DNA from: Variovorax paradoxus
Lineage (GTDB): Bacteria > Pseudomonadota > Gammaproteobacteria > Burkholderiales > Burkholderiaceae_C
NCBI RefSeq assembly: GCF_024734665.1
Contig: NZ_CP102931.1
Location: forward strand, 5,268,001 to 5,332,000
Direction of reading: 5' to 3'
DNA length: 64,000 nt
Shown here in pieces: positions 25,905-33,434 of this stretch; the first letter of the stretch is position 1; every line of letters starts with the position of its first letter. Made by a program: the position numbers and the translations under genes. Under the pieces are notes generated by a model. That model was given only the letters and a program-made list of their open reading frames with translations. It was not told the DNA's origin and did not search any database.

Positions 25905-26813
25905 GTGAATCCATCGCAAGCCAGCCGCACCGCCCTAGCAACCTCGCTGATGCGAGCCATTCACTCACGCAGCGACCCCGCCCCACTGCTGGATGACCCG
26001 TGGGGAGACCGACTTGTGCCGGAGACCGTGCGGGCCGCTTTCCGCGAGCGGGCGCAGGCGCAGTTCGATTCAGCCCCTCACGGCGATGCGCTCGACGCCG
26101 CGCTGCGTGCGAACGCGGCGTATGCCGAGGTCGTCCTGCGATCGCGCTACACGGAAGACGCCCTGCAGGCGGCCGTCGCCAGGGGTGTCGGGCAGTACGT
26201 GATCGTCGGCGCGGGCTTCGACAGCTTCGTGTGCCGCCGCCCCGCATGGGCTGAAGGATTGACGGTGTACGAAGTCGACCACCCCGCCACGCAGCAACTG
26301 AAGCGCCAGCGCCTGCAGGCCTGCGGCGTGGCTGAGTCGGCATCGGTGCATTTCATCGAGGCGGACCTGTCCGTGGAAAGTCTCGGCGCGGCATTGGCCC
26401 GCTCGCCCTTCGACGCGACCCGGCCTGCGTTCTTCTCGTGGCTCGGCGTGACTGTGTACCTGCCGCGCGAGGCCAATCTGGCCGCGCTGCGCGCCATCGC
26501 CACGTGCACCTCGTCGGCAGATAGCGAACTGGTCTTCACCTACATCGATGAGGCCGTGCTCGATGACCGGCATGCGGATGCGGACAACGAGGCCTTTCGC
26601 AAGCTGCGCGAAGAAGTGTCCGCCGTTGGTGAGGCCTTCATGTCCGGCTTCGATCCTGCGAACCTGAAAGCGCTGTTGATGGACACCGGCTTGCAGTTGT
26701 TGGAGGACCTCGATGGTCACAAGGCCGTTGCGCGCTACGACCTACAGGGACTCAACGGCCTGCAGCCGGTTGGCGCCGCGCACATCGCGCACGCGCGGGT
26801 CATACGCGCCTGA
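25905..26813 (+). CDS. Class I SAM-dependent methyltransferase of the leucine carboxyl methyltransferase-like family
   Basis: A 302-residue protein of the PPM/LCMT-related group common in actinobacteria and some proteobacteria. The opening SQASRTALATSLMRAIHSRS and DPWGDRLV, the SAM loop VIVGAGFDSF near residue 100, VYEVDHPATQQLKRQRL and WLGVTVYLP are characteristic. Members methylate carboxyl or hydroxyl groups of unknown small molecules. The start is GTG at 25905, preceded by CCGGAGCC. It stands alone between the MocR gene and the C4 RNA region; the 123-bp gap before it shows nothing recognisable. Confidence 0.85.
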   Translation: MNPSQASRTALATSLMRAIHSRSDPAPLLDDPWGDRLVPETVRAAFRERAQAQFDSAPHGDALDAALRANAAYAEVVLRSRYTEDALQAAVARGVGQYVIVGAGFDSFVCRRPAWAEGLTVYEVDHPATQQLKRQRLQACGVAESASVHFIEADLSVESLGAALARSPFDATRPAFFSWLGVTVYLPREANLAALRAIATCTSSADSELVFTYIDEAVLDDRHADADNEAFRKLREEVSAVGEAFMSGFDPANLKALLMDTGLQLLEDLDGHKAVARYDLQGLNGLQPVGAAHIAHARVIRA

Positions 26814-26886
26814 CCTGCGTGGCTATACTGCGCCCGTCACGTCGAAAACAGGCGTGATCGGGATTGGCGTCCCGTGCAATCACTGC

Positions 26887-26927
26887 GACACAAGCCGCAG
26901 TTTCCCCGCAGGGTCTGCGGCTTTGTC
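26887..26927 (+). terminator. Strong hairpin upstream of the C4-like RNA
   Basis: GACACAAGCCGCAG (26887-26900) and CTGCGGCTTTGTC (26915-26927) pair almost perfectly over about 12-13 bp around a short loop and end in a short T-rich stretch. It could terminate transcription from the methyltransferase gene or be a processing structure of the leader RNA. The pairing is seen; the function is open. TATACT at 26824-26829 is a possible -10 element for the leader. Confidence 0.4.
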
Positions 26928-26931
26928 GTTC

Positions 26932-27028
26932 GTGCCTCCAGTTTTGGCGGCTCGACGGGAGGGCTCGCGCCCTGCCGGTTTCACGCAAGTGATTGCCCGG
27001 TACGCCAACCCGTCGAGCTGCCGCCCTC
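26932..27028 (+). ncRNA. C4-like antisense RNA (phage P1/P4 type)
   Basis: The segment folds like the C4 immunity RNA of P1/P4-type phages. An outer stem pairs GGCGGCTCGACGGG (26946-26959) with CCCGTCGAGCTGCCGCC (27009-27025). Inside it are a hairpin GGGC-TCGC-GCCC (26961-26972) and a second arm closed by CCGG/CCGG, and the strand between carries GGTACGCCAACCC, the conserved core I recall for C4. Two antisense pieces, GCCTCCA (26934-26940) and AGTGATTGC (26988-26996), joined give the exact complement of the 16-nt GCAATCACTTGGAGGC at 27062-27077, the ribosome-binding region of the gene at 27083. This two-part pairing is how P1 C4 represses its target. Confidence 0.8.
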
Positions 27029-27061
27029 AATTGGCGTTGAGTGCGTCGGTTTCAGCAAACC

Positions 27062-27077
27062 GCAATCACTTGGAGGC
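27062..27077 (+). promoter_or_regulatory. C4 target site covering the ribosome-binding site
   Basis: GCAATCACTTGGAGGC ends 5 bases before the ATG at 27083 and includes the Shine-Dalgarno TGGAGG. It is fully complementary to the two split antisense pieces of the C4-like RNA. A second copy of its first half, GCAATCACT, is at 26876-26884 in the leader, like the duplicated target sites described for phage P1. Pairing would hide the ribosome-binding site. Confidence 0.75.
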
Positions 27078-27082
27078 CATTC

Positions 27083-27397
27083 ATGGCTGCATCCGCTCGC
27101 GCGTCCGCGCACGTCACCTCAGTTCCCGAACCTTCTGAAGCCGCCAGCGTTGAATCGCTTGCGCTGCAAGCATGCGATGACATCGACAGTCTTCATGCCG
27201 TGCAACGTGCGTATGCGGGCCTCGAGAAACTCATCGTTCCACAGGGCGTGAATGACACGGAAGAGGTTTATCCGACCCGCACCGAACTCAGCGCGCTGGT
27301 GCGGGTGGTCAATGAGGAACTGCAGCGGCGGATCAAAGCAGCCGACGCTACGATGCAGTCGTTGCGCGTTGCCCTGAGCGAAGGCAGTGCGCGATGA
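27083..27397 (+). CDS. Small hypothetical protein under C4-RNA control
   Basis: A 104-residue protein, rich in Ala, Leu, Glu and Arg, with no membrane segment. It is predicted mostly helical (SLALQACDDIDSLHAVQRAYAGL, then ELSALVRVVNEELQRRIKAAD in part). No family was recognised. The start is fixed by the TGGAGG site 5 bases upstream, which is also the predicted antisense target. In phages the gene at this position is an antirepressor leader gene or a host-interfering protein, so it may be a phage or satellite remnant; no integrase or capsid gene is near. Confidence 0.7.
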   Translation: MAASARASAHVTSVPEPSEAASVESLALQACDDIDSLHAVQRAYAGLEKLIVPQGVNDTEEVYPTRTELSALVRVVNEELQRRIKAADATMQSLRVALSEGSAR

Positions 27398-27478
27398 ACG
27401 CCTTCTAGGTTATCGATGCACGGCTACATCAGTCCAAAAGGACGACCGTCACCGGAAACTTATCGACAGCATCAAAAC

Positions 27479-27500
27479 GTTGCTCAGACGGCCGAGCAAC
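27479..27500 (-). terminator. Putative terminator of the Rhs operon
   Basis: GTTGCTC (27479-27485) and GAGCAAC (27494-27500) form a perfect 7-bp stem with an 8-base loop. Read on the minus strand the stem is followed by GTTTTGAT, a short T-run. It lies 23 bases beyond the stop of the small membrane protein gene and between two convergent genes, a fitting place for a terminator. Confidence 0.5.
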
Positions 27501-27523
27501 CCAATGCAATTCAACAAAGCAAA

Positions 27524-27904
27524 CTATGTTGCAGAGGCCATAAACAAAGCACGCGCCCAACCCGCAATGGCTATGAAAGCAAGACCGGGCGCAATCATGA
27601 GCGCTACGCCGACATCAAAGAGTCTAGACAGGCCAGGCTCGTCGACTCCAAATGCGATGCGAGAGACGAGATTCGCGAATCCAAACCACAAGGCCGCACC
27701 TGCGACCGAGCCCACCGCCATCAAGAGCCACCGCCTTGGTTGATCGGGTGCGAGTTTGTGATGCCAGACAAACAAGGCACAGACCACCCACAGGGCATAG
27801 GCGAAGATCCACATCGGCTTCGCAACCTCAGTGCTCGGCACCAACAGCGATGTAATTGCCACCAGTATGCTCAAAACCACCAATCCAACTAGATTGGCTT
27901 TCAT
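27524..27904 (-). CDS. Small membrane protein, candidate immunity partner of the Rhs protein
   Basis: A 126-residue protein with four hydrophobic segments (near residues 6-24, 34-50, 64-84 and 95-120). No family was recognised. The ATG at 27904 overlaps the Rhs stop (ATGA), so translation is coupled to the Rhs gene; an in-frame GTG further upstream would lie inside the Rhs gene. Small genes directly after Rhs genes commonly encode the protein that neutralises the Rhs C-terminal toxin, and a membrane immunity protein would suit a membrane-acting toxin. That role is inference from position. Confidence 0.65.
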   Translation of the reverse strand: MKANLVGLVVLSILVAITSLLVPSTEVAKPMWIFAYALWVVCALFVWHHKLAPDQPRRWLLMAVGSVAGAALWFGFANLVSRIAFGVDEPGLSRLFDVGVALMIAPGLAFIAIAGWARALFMASAT

Positions 27905-30900
27905 TTTTTGCATGAGCACGCCTCTCTCGCCTGAATCATTGCAACAGAGCCAAAGGGCATCAGGAATGCTCCTCCAACCTCAGCAATTCCCGACACGACG
28001 CCCGAGAACCCTGCCAGCTTAGACCCAAGCGAATATCCCAATGAAAGGTTTCCGGGATTGGCTTTCATGAGCGCGTTGCCAGCAATTCCAGGGCCTTTTG
28101 CGACAAGCGCTTTTTCTGCGCCGATCTTCATTCCCTCCTTGAGGGCTCCATAGGCATCCGGGTTGGCAACGGGAAGATACTGCTGCAAATTGCCAAAGTT
28201 GATCGCCTTGGTCCATGCATCGCCGTAGTTGTCACGGAGAAATTTTTGTACGCACGGATCGTTGACAGGCGGGAGTGGTTCTGGCACCAGAATAGGGACC
28301 TCTTCCATAGGTACTCCGTGAAGCAGGCCCACTGGATCCGTGAAGATCAACGGATTGCCATCCACATATCCGAACCGATTCCACCCTCCGTCGAGCCCAA
28401 TCGGGTCCGGCTGGCTGTACCGCCCCGTCCTGCTGTCATAGCTCCTGAAGTAGTTGTAGCTGAGACCTGACTCCTCATCCGCATACTGCCCCGGATACCG
28501 CAGGTTGAACTTCACCTCCGAGATGCTCGTGGTGCCCGGGTTCGGTGTTGTTTCAGTGTTGGCGAACCGGTACCTCGCCAGCGTCGGCTTGTCCTCCCCG
28601 AACGCGCTGTAGCTCCACTGCCAGACTGCTTGGCCATCTGCGTTCGTCAACTTTCGCGGCGTGTTCAGGTGATCGCTGTGCACTGCAAACGTGGCGCCGT
28701 TGACGATGGCCGCAACCGGCATCGGCCCATTGCCCGTCGGCAGGTAGATGTACTGACTCTGCCCCGCACTGTTCGTGCCCCCGCTGCCCACCTCGGCGAT
28801 CAGCGTGCCCTGCTCATCGTAGACATAGGCGTAGCCCAGTTGCTCCGCCTGTGTCGTGCTCGGGCTCCACAGCTTCGTGAAGAACGCGATCAGGCTTTGC
28901 ATGAAGCCCGGGTCGGCCTCGTCGCCCTGGCTGGGCGGATACAGCGGCTCGGTCTTGAACACCCGCTGCCCCAGCGCGTTGTGCGCATAGCGCGTGGTCG
29001 GGCTGACATCGGTCGCACCCGTCGTCGCAGCCGCCAGCCGCCCTTCGGCGTCGTAGGTGTAGCTGCGCAGGCCATCCGTCAGGAGGTCGCCGTTGGCGTT
29101 GTAGCCGTAGGTGACGCTCGTGCTGCTCGCGCCGTTGATGGTCTGGCTGAAGCCCGTGAGCTGGTTGCTTGCTGACCCCACCGTGTAGGTGCGGTTGGTG
29201 CTCGTGCCATTGAGTGCCCGGGTGCTGCTGTTGCGGTTGCCGTTGGCGTCGTAGCCAAAGCCTGCCGTGTTGCCCGTGGCGTTGAAGCTCACGATGCGCC
29301 CCACGGCGCTGTAGCCCACGCTCCAGGTGACGTTGGCATTGGCGATGGTGCTGTGGGTCGGATCGGTGTCGCCGGGCTGGTAGAGGTTCTGCGTCAGGCT
29401 GGTGATGCGCCCGGCTGCGTCATAGGTGTAGCTGCTGAACTCGGTGGCGGTCAGCCGGCCTGCGGTGTCGTAGGTGCGGCTGGCTGCGATGGAGGGGCTG
29501 GAGAACGCCCAGCTCCACGCCGTGGGCTGGCCCAGCGGGTTCCAGGCGATGCCGGTGACCAGCGGGTTGCCGTTCAGGCTCAGACCTGTCAGGCGGCCGG
29601 TGCTGTCGTAGGTGTGCGTGAGCACGCCGCCGCCGTTGGGGTAGCCGATGCTGGCCAGCGTGCCGTTGGGGTTGTAGGTGTAGCTGACCTGCTGGATGCT
29701 TCCGTTGGCCAGGGTCTGCTTCTTGAGGGTGACGCGGCCGAAGGTGTCGCGGGTGTACTCGGTGGTGCCGCTGCGGTCGACGATCTCGGACAGATAGCCC
29801 TTGCTGTTGGCCGTGAGGTCGTAGCGCAGGGTGGTGGTCTTGCCGTCGGCGAAGACCAGACCAATGGGGCGGCCCAGGGCGTCGCGGGTGATGGTGGTCG
29901 CCTGGCCCAGGGCGTCGGTGATCTGGCTGGGCAGGCCCAGGTTGTCGTACTGGGTGCTGGCTCCACCTGTATCGGCGCTGCTCTCGGTTGTTGCGTTGCC
30001 TTGGGCGTCTCGGGTGTAGGCGGTGGCCACGCCCTTGAAGTCCTTGGCTTCGGTGACGGCGTCCAGGGCGTTGTACTTGAGGGTGGCGCTGGCGCTGGCC
30101 GCGTCAGTCACGCTCTTGACGCGGCGCAGGTTGTCCAGGCCGTACTGCGTGCTCTGGTTCAGGCCGTTGGTCTGGGCAATCAGCTCGCCGTTGGCGTCGT
30201 AGCCGAAGGTGTTGCTCTGGTTCGCGCCTTCGGTCTTGCCTGAGAGACGATTGATGTTGTTGACCGTGCGGGCCACGCTCCAGGCGACGTTGCCGGCGCT
30301 GTCCTTGATTTGCTCGGCGGTGCGGTTGCCCATGCCGTCCAGGGTGTAGGTGCCGCTCTCGCCTCGGTTGTTGCTCCAACCCACTAAGCGGTGGGCTGCG
30401 TCGTAGGCATACGTCAGGACGAGGCCCGTGGGCAACGACACGGTCTCGACGGTGCCATAGGGCTTGTAGGTCAGGACAGTGGTCTGGCCGCCGACGGATT
30501 GAGTCAGCAGGCGGTCGCGCTGGTCGTAGGTGTAGGTGGTGACGAGGCCGTTGGGGGCTGTCGAGCTGACGACGCGGTTGGCGTTGTCATAGGTGTAGCT
30601 GGTGGAGTGGCCCAGCGCATTCGTCGATGTGAGGGCGTTACCCCGGGTGTCGTAGGTGTAGCTGGTGACCGCGCCATTGGGCTCTGTGGTCGTATCGACC
30701 AGTTGCGATGCGTTGTAGGTCCATTGCCAGAGTTGGGCCTTGTTGGTGGCTGTGTCGGCGACAGTCCGGGTCAGGACATTGCCGACGGCGTCGTAGGTGT
30801 AGGCAGTTGTGCGGCCGGGCTCGGTGACCAGTGAGGGTAGACCAAAGGATGAATGCCACTGAGTCGTGGTGGTGCGCGCATCGGTGCCAACGGCTTCAGT

Positions 30901-32421
30901 GACACTGGTGGGCAGGCGGCGGGCCGTGTCCCATACATAGTCCGTGCGAAAGCTCAAGAAGTCGGTCTCACTGGTGACGAGGCCGTTGGCATCTTGCACA
31001 CGGCTGGCGGCATCGGACTCGCCTTCACCGGAGGGGAGGCTGCCAGCCGTCACGGCCAGCTTGCCCTTGGTGATGCTGTAGCCGTAGCCCCGGCTGGTGT
31101 TGAGCGGATCGACCACATTAGCCGAGCGACTGGAAGGGTAGCTGACCTGGTAGCGCGAGACGCCGCCGGCCAGTTCACTGACGATGGCTCGGCCCTGGCT
31201 GTCGTAGCTGAACGTGCCCCATCGCGCGCCGGCCTCGTCAAGGATGCCGGTGAGGGCCTGCGGGTAGGTGCTGTTTTCGTAGAGGAAGGACCGGCTCTTG
31301 CCGTCGGGGTACGCCACAGTGACCAGACGACCCGAAGCATCGTAGGTGTAGCCGATGATGCGGCCATCGGGTGTAGTGACGTATGCCAACTTGTCGTTGG
31401 CATACGAAAAGACCAAGGTGCGCCCAAAGGGGTTGCTAACGGCGGCGAGGTGTCCAGCACCGTCATAACCGTATGTGGTGATGGAGCCGTTGCGCTCCGT
31501 CTTGGATTGAGGCTTGCCGTCGGCGGTGAAGGCTATGACGGAGTCATCATCAGCACGCTTGTAGAGCCAGGCGCCTCCGATTTCGGCCAGGGTATCGGCG
31601 CTGTTGGTGGCGCTCCAGGTCGAGGTGCCTGCCGCCTTGATGAAGCTGCGCACGTAGCCTTCGGGGTCAGCAATGGCGGCTGCGGTCGGTAAGTTGATGG
31701 GGGTCAGCTTGAGGCGGATGGCGTGGTTGTGAGCCCACACGCGGCCGAACTCGCCGTCGGGCCGTGAGACGTCATTTCCCCAGCTGCTGCGGTAGGTGCG
31801 AGTCAGAGACAGGGGAGCGGGACCGGAGTCGGCCCAGTCAAGTTCAAAGCGGTACTTTTCTGCAGATGCAGGCGTAATGGGGAATCGCGTCCGCAGACCG
31901 GCTGCAGGCGCCTTGCACGATTGACCGACTAGCTGTTCAGGCTCGGGGGCAGCAGCCTCGCAGACCGTAGCACCAGCGTTTTCCAGAAAGCCGGGCCTAC
32001 ATTGGCATGCTGTCCCACCGCCGTTTGCCTGCTCCTCTATGCTGTTGTTGGGGCACTGGCCAGTGGAAACCTCTGAAACGATAAACGTCATCGTGTTCTC
32101 GATGGCATTTGTCATGACATACAGCAACGAGCACCTCGCATCGGATCCGATAGTCGATGACAGGTAGCGAGAAGGATCTCCTAGCCAGGCCTTCGATCCA
32201 ACCTCGCAGGCTTGCTCTGGCGATGCCGACAGTGGGTGCCACGCCCCGATATCGAGGCGGTATCCCGTCAGGTAAGGCACATAAGCCGAAGCAACGGGCG
32301 ACCACATGCAAAAAAGCGGCATGAAAAGGATCGCTGCTGCTCCGTACAGCCACCGGGACACGCGATGTACACGACGACTCGACAAAACTCGAGTACACCA
32401 AAACGCCTTCCAGCCCTTCAT
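27901..32421 (-). CDS. Sec-exported YD-repeat (Rhs/WapA-like) protein with variable C-terminal tip
   Basis: A 1506-residue protein. After a signal peptide with a long basic start (LYGAAAILFMPLFCMW, cleavage near SAYVP) comes a Cys-rich EGF-like piece (CQCRPGFLENAGATVC), an RHS N-terminal domain (LSLTRTYRSSWG), and many YD repeats of the type YTYDAAGRI over about residues 290-1250. The RHS core ends with DPIGLDGGWNRFGYVDGNPL and DPVGL (coding ends near 28324). The last 140 residues are a different module, Gly/Ala-rich and partly hydrophobic, with CSC near the end, and could be the toxic tip. The start at 32421 has AGGGAG 7 bases upstream. No PAAR domain or type VI genes are seen. The 261-bp gap upstream shows nothing recognisable. 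Confidence 0.88.
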   Translation of the reverse strand: MKGWKAFWCTRVLSSRRVHRVSRWLYGAAAILFMPLFCMWSPVASAYVPYLTGYRLDIGAWHPLSASPEQACEVGSKAWLGDPSRYLSSTIGSDARCSLLYVMTNAIENTMTFIVSEVSTGQCPNNSIEEQANGGGTACQCRPGFLENAGATVCEAAAPEPEQLVGQSCKAPAAGLRTRFPITPASAEKYRFELDWADSGPAPLSLTRTYRSSWGNDVSRPDGEFGRVWAHNHAIRLKLTPINLPTAAAIADPEGYVRSFIKAAGTSTWSATNSADTLAEIGGAWLYKRADDDSVIAFTADGKPQSKTERNGSITTYGYDGAGHLAAVSNPFGRTLVFSYANDKLAYVTTPDGRIIGYTYDASGRLVTVAYPDGKSRSFLYENSTYPQALTGILDEAGARWGTFSYDSQGRAIVSELAGGVSRYQVSYPSSRSANVVDPLNTSRGYGYSITKGKLAVTAGSLPSGEGESDAASRVQDANGLVTSETDFLSFRTDYVWDTARRLPTSVTEAVGTDARTTTTQWHSSFGLPSLVTEPGRTTAYTYDAVGNVLTRTVADTATNKAQLWQWTYNASQLVDTTTEPNGAVTSYTYDTRGNALTSTNALGHSTSYTYDNANRVVSSTAPNGLVTTYTYDQRDRLLTQSVGGQTTVLTYKPYGTVETVSLPTGLVLTYAYDAAHRLVGWSNNRGESGTYTLDGMGNRTAEQIKDSAGNVAWSVARTVNNINRLSGKTEGANQSNTFGYDANGELIAQTNGLNQSTQYGLDNLRRVKSVTDAASASATLKYNALDAVTEAKDFKGVATAYTRDAQGNATTESSADTGGASTQYDNLGLPSQITDALGQATTITRDALGRPIGLVFADGKTTTLRYDLTANSKGYLSEIVDRSGTTEYTRDTFGRVTLKKQTLANGSIQQVSYTYNPNGTLASIGYPNGGGVLTHTYDSTGRLTGLSLNGNPLVTGIAWNPLGQPTAWSWAFSSPSIAASRTYDTAGRLTATEFSSYTYDAAGRITSLTQNLYQPGDTDPTHSTIANANVTWSVGYSAVGRIVSFNATGNTAGFGYDANGNRNSSTRALNGTSTNRTYTVGSASNQLTGFSQTINGASSTSVTYGYNANGDLLTDGLRSYTYDAEGRLAAATTGATDVSPTTRYAHNALGQRVFKTEPLYPPSQGDEADPGFMQSLIAFFTKLWSPSTTQAEQLGYAYVYDEQGTLIAEVGSGGTNSAGQSQYIYLPTGNGPMPVAAIVNGATFAVHSDHLNTPRKLTNADGQAVWQWSYSAFGEDKPTLARYRFANTETTPNPGTTSISEVKFNLRYPGQYADEESGLSYNYFRSYDSRTGRYSQPDPIGLDGGWNRFGYVDGNPLIFTDPVGLLHGVPMEEVPILVPEPLPPVNDPCVQKFLRDNYGDAWTKAINFGNLQQYLPVANPDAYGALKEGMKIGAEKALVAKGPGIAGNALMKANPGNLSLGYSLGSKLAGFSGVVSGIAEVGGAFLMPFGSVAMIQAREACSCKK

Positions 32422-32682
32422 CGCGCGCTCCCTCATGCTTTCTCGTTTACGTGTCTGAGCAGCCAAGGCCAGCGCCTCATAGGCCGCAATGATCAGAATT
32501 TCTCTTGAACGGTCACCCCCTCAGGTGACGCAGGCTGCCAAACAGCACACTCCATACAAGCTATTTCAACCTAGCCGAGAGCCTGCACACAGACAACGAC
32601 AGCTTGATGGCACGTAGGGACGAACTCTGCCGCCAGCGTCATGCAGCATGGCCGCGCGCACATTCGGCCCACGCCGCCACCC

Positions 32683-33303
32683 CTAAACGTGAAACGCCGC
32701 CAACCCACCCACCACAAGCCCCGCCACCGCCACACCAAACATCGCCCGCTCAAGCCACTTCTTCTTCGTCAGCAACGCAATAGCAGCCAGCGCAATCGAA
32801 ACCTGCAACACAGTAGTAGCCTGAGCCCACCGATGATGCTGATGCATCTGCTCATCCGACTGTGCGTCCCATCGGCTCGCCTCCGCCTCCAGCTTCTTCG
32901 CCTCGGTCTGGATGTCGGTCTTCTCTTGCTCGTAGCGCGTCACCTTGGCCTGCCAGCCTTGCCTGCGCCCGTCGTCGGTAGCGGTGTCGCGCGCGAACTC
33001 AGCCAGCGCCTGCTTGGTGCTCTTCGACTGGAAGTAATTCCACTGGTTCGAAGCCTCGGTCTTCTTGATGGCGGCGTTGTTCTTGTAGAGGCCGGCGTTG
33101 GCCTGCGTGGCCCCGCCCATATACGAGAAGATCGCGCCGACGGTGGCGATCACGGCGGTGCACACCGCGATCTTGCTCGTCATGCTCATGCCGCCGGAAT
33201 GCGCTGCTGCTGTGTCGTCATGGCCGCTGCCATGGCCGCCTGATGCAGCGTGTTCCAGTTCGTGGTCGTGCGGGCCGTGCACGTGAAAGCCGTGTCCTGA
33301 CAT
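32683..33303 (-). CDS. DUF4337-family membrane protein
   Basis: A 206-residue protein with a His-rich N-terminus (GHGFHVHGPHDHELEH), a membrane segment near residues 42-62, a charged middle with coiled-coil character (YEQEKTDIQTEAKKLEAEAS) that contains the DUF4337 hallmark NQWNYFQSKSTKQ, and two C-terminal membrane segments. The function of the family is unknown. The His cluster might bind metal. It is divergent from the SulP gene across a 131-bp gap. Confidence 0.85.
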   Translation of the reverse strand: MSGHGFHVHGPHDHELEHAASGGHGSGHDDTAAAHSGGMSMTSKIAVCTAVIATVGAIFSYMGGATQANAGLYKNNAAIKKTEASNQWNYFQSKSTKQALAEFARDTATDDGRRQGWQAKVTRYEQEKTDIQTEAKKLEAEASRWDAQSDEQMHQHHRWAQATTVLQVSIALAAIALLTKKKWLERAMFGVAVAGLVVGGLAAFHV

Positions 33304-33434
33304 GGGATCCTTGCTGAAATATGGTTTTTAGGGCGCGCGAGAGTATGCACGGTCGCGCGACGTTATCTCCCTGCGCCGTCAGGTTCCGGTCCGCTACCCA
33401 TTGCCAGCATGAAGCGACAACAACAAACTTGCCC

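Noticed and set aside
29000..31500. Regularly spaced short repeats that look a little like a CRISPR array
   Set aside because: The repeats are degenerate, about 60 bases apart and in frame, encoding YxYDxxGR units of an Rhs protein; there are no identical repeats with unique spacers and no cas genes.
29353..31692. Plus-strand open frames of 147-296 codons within the Rhs gene
   Set aside because: They mirror the YD repeats on the other strand (repeated GVVGVA-like words) and lack ribosome-binding sites and family matches.
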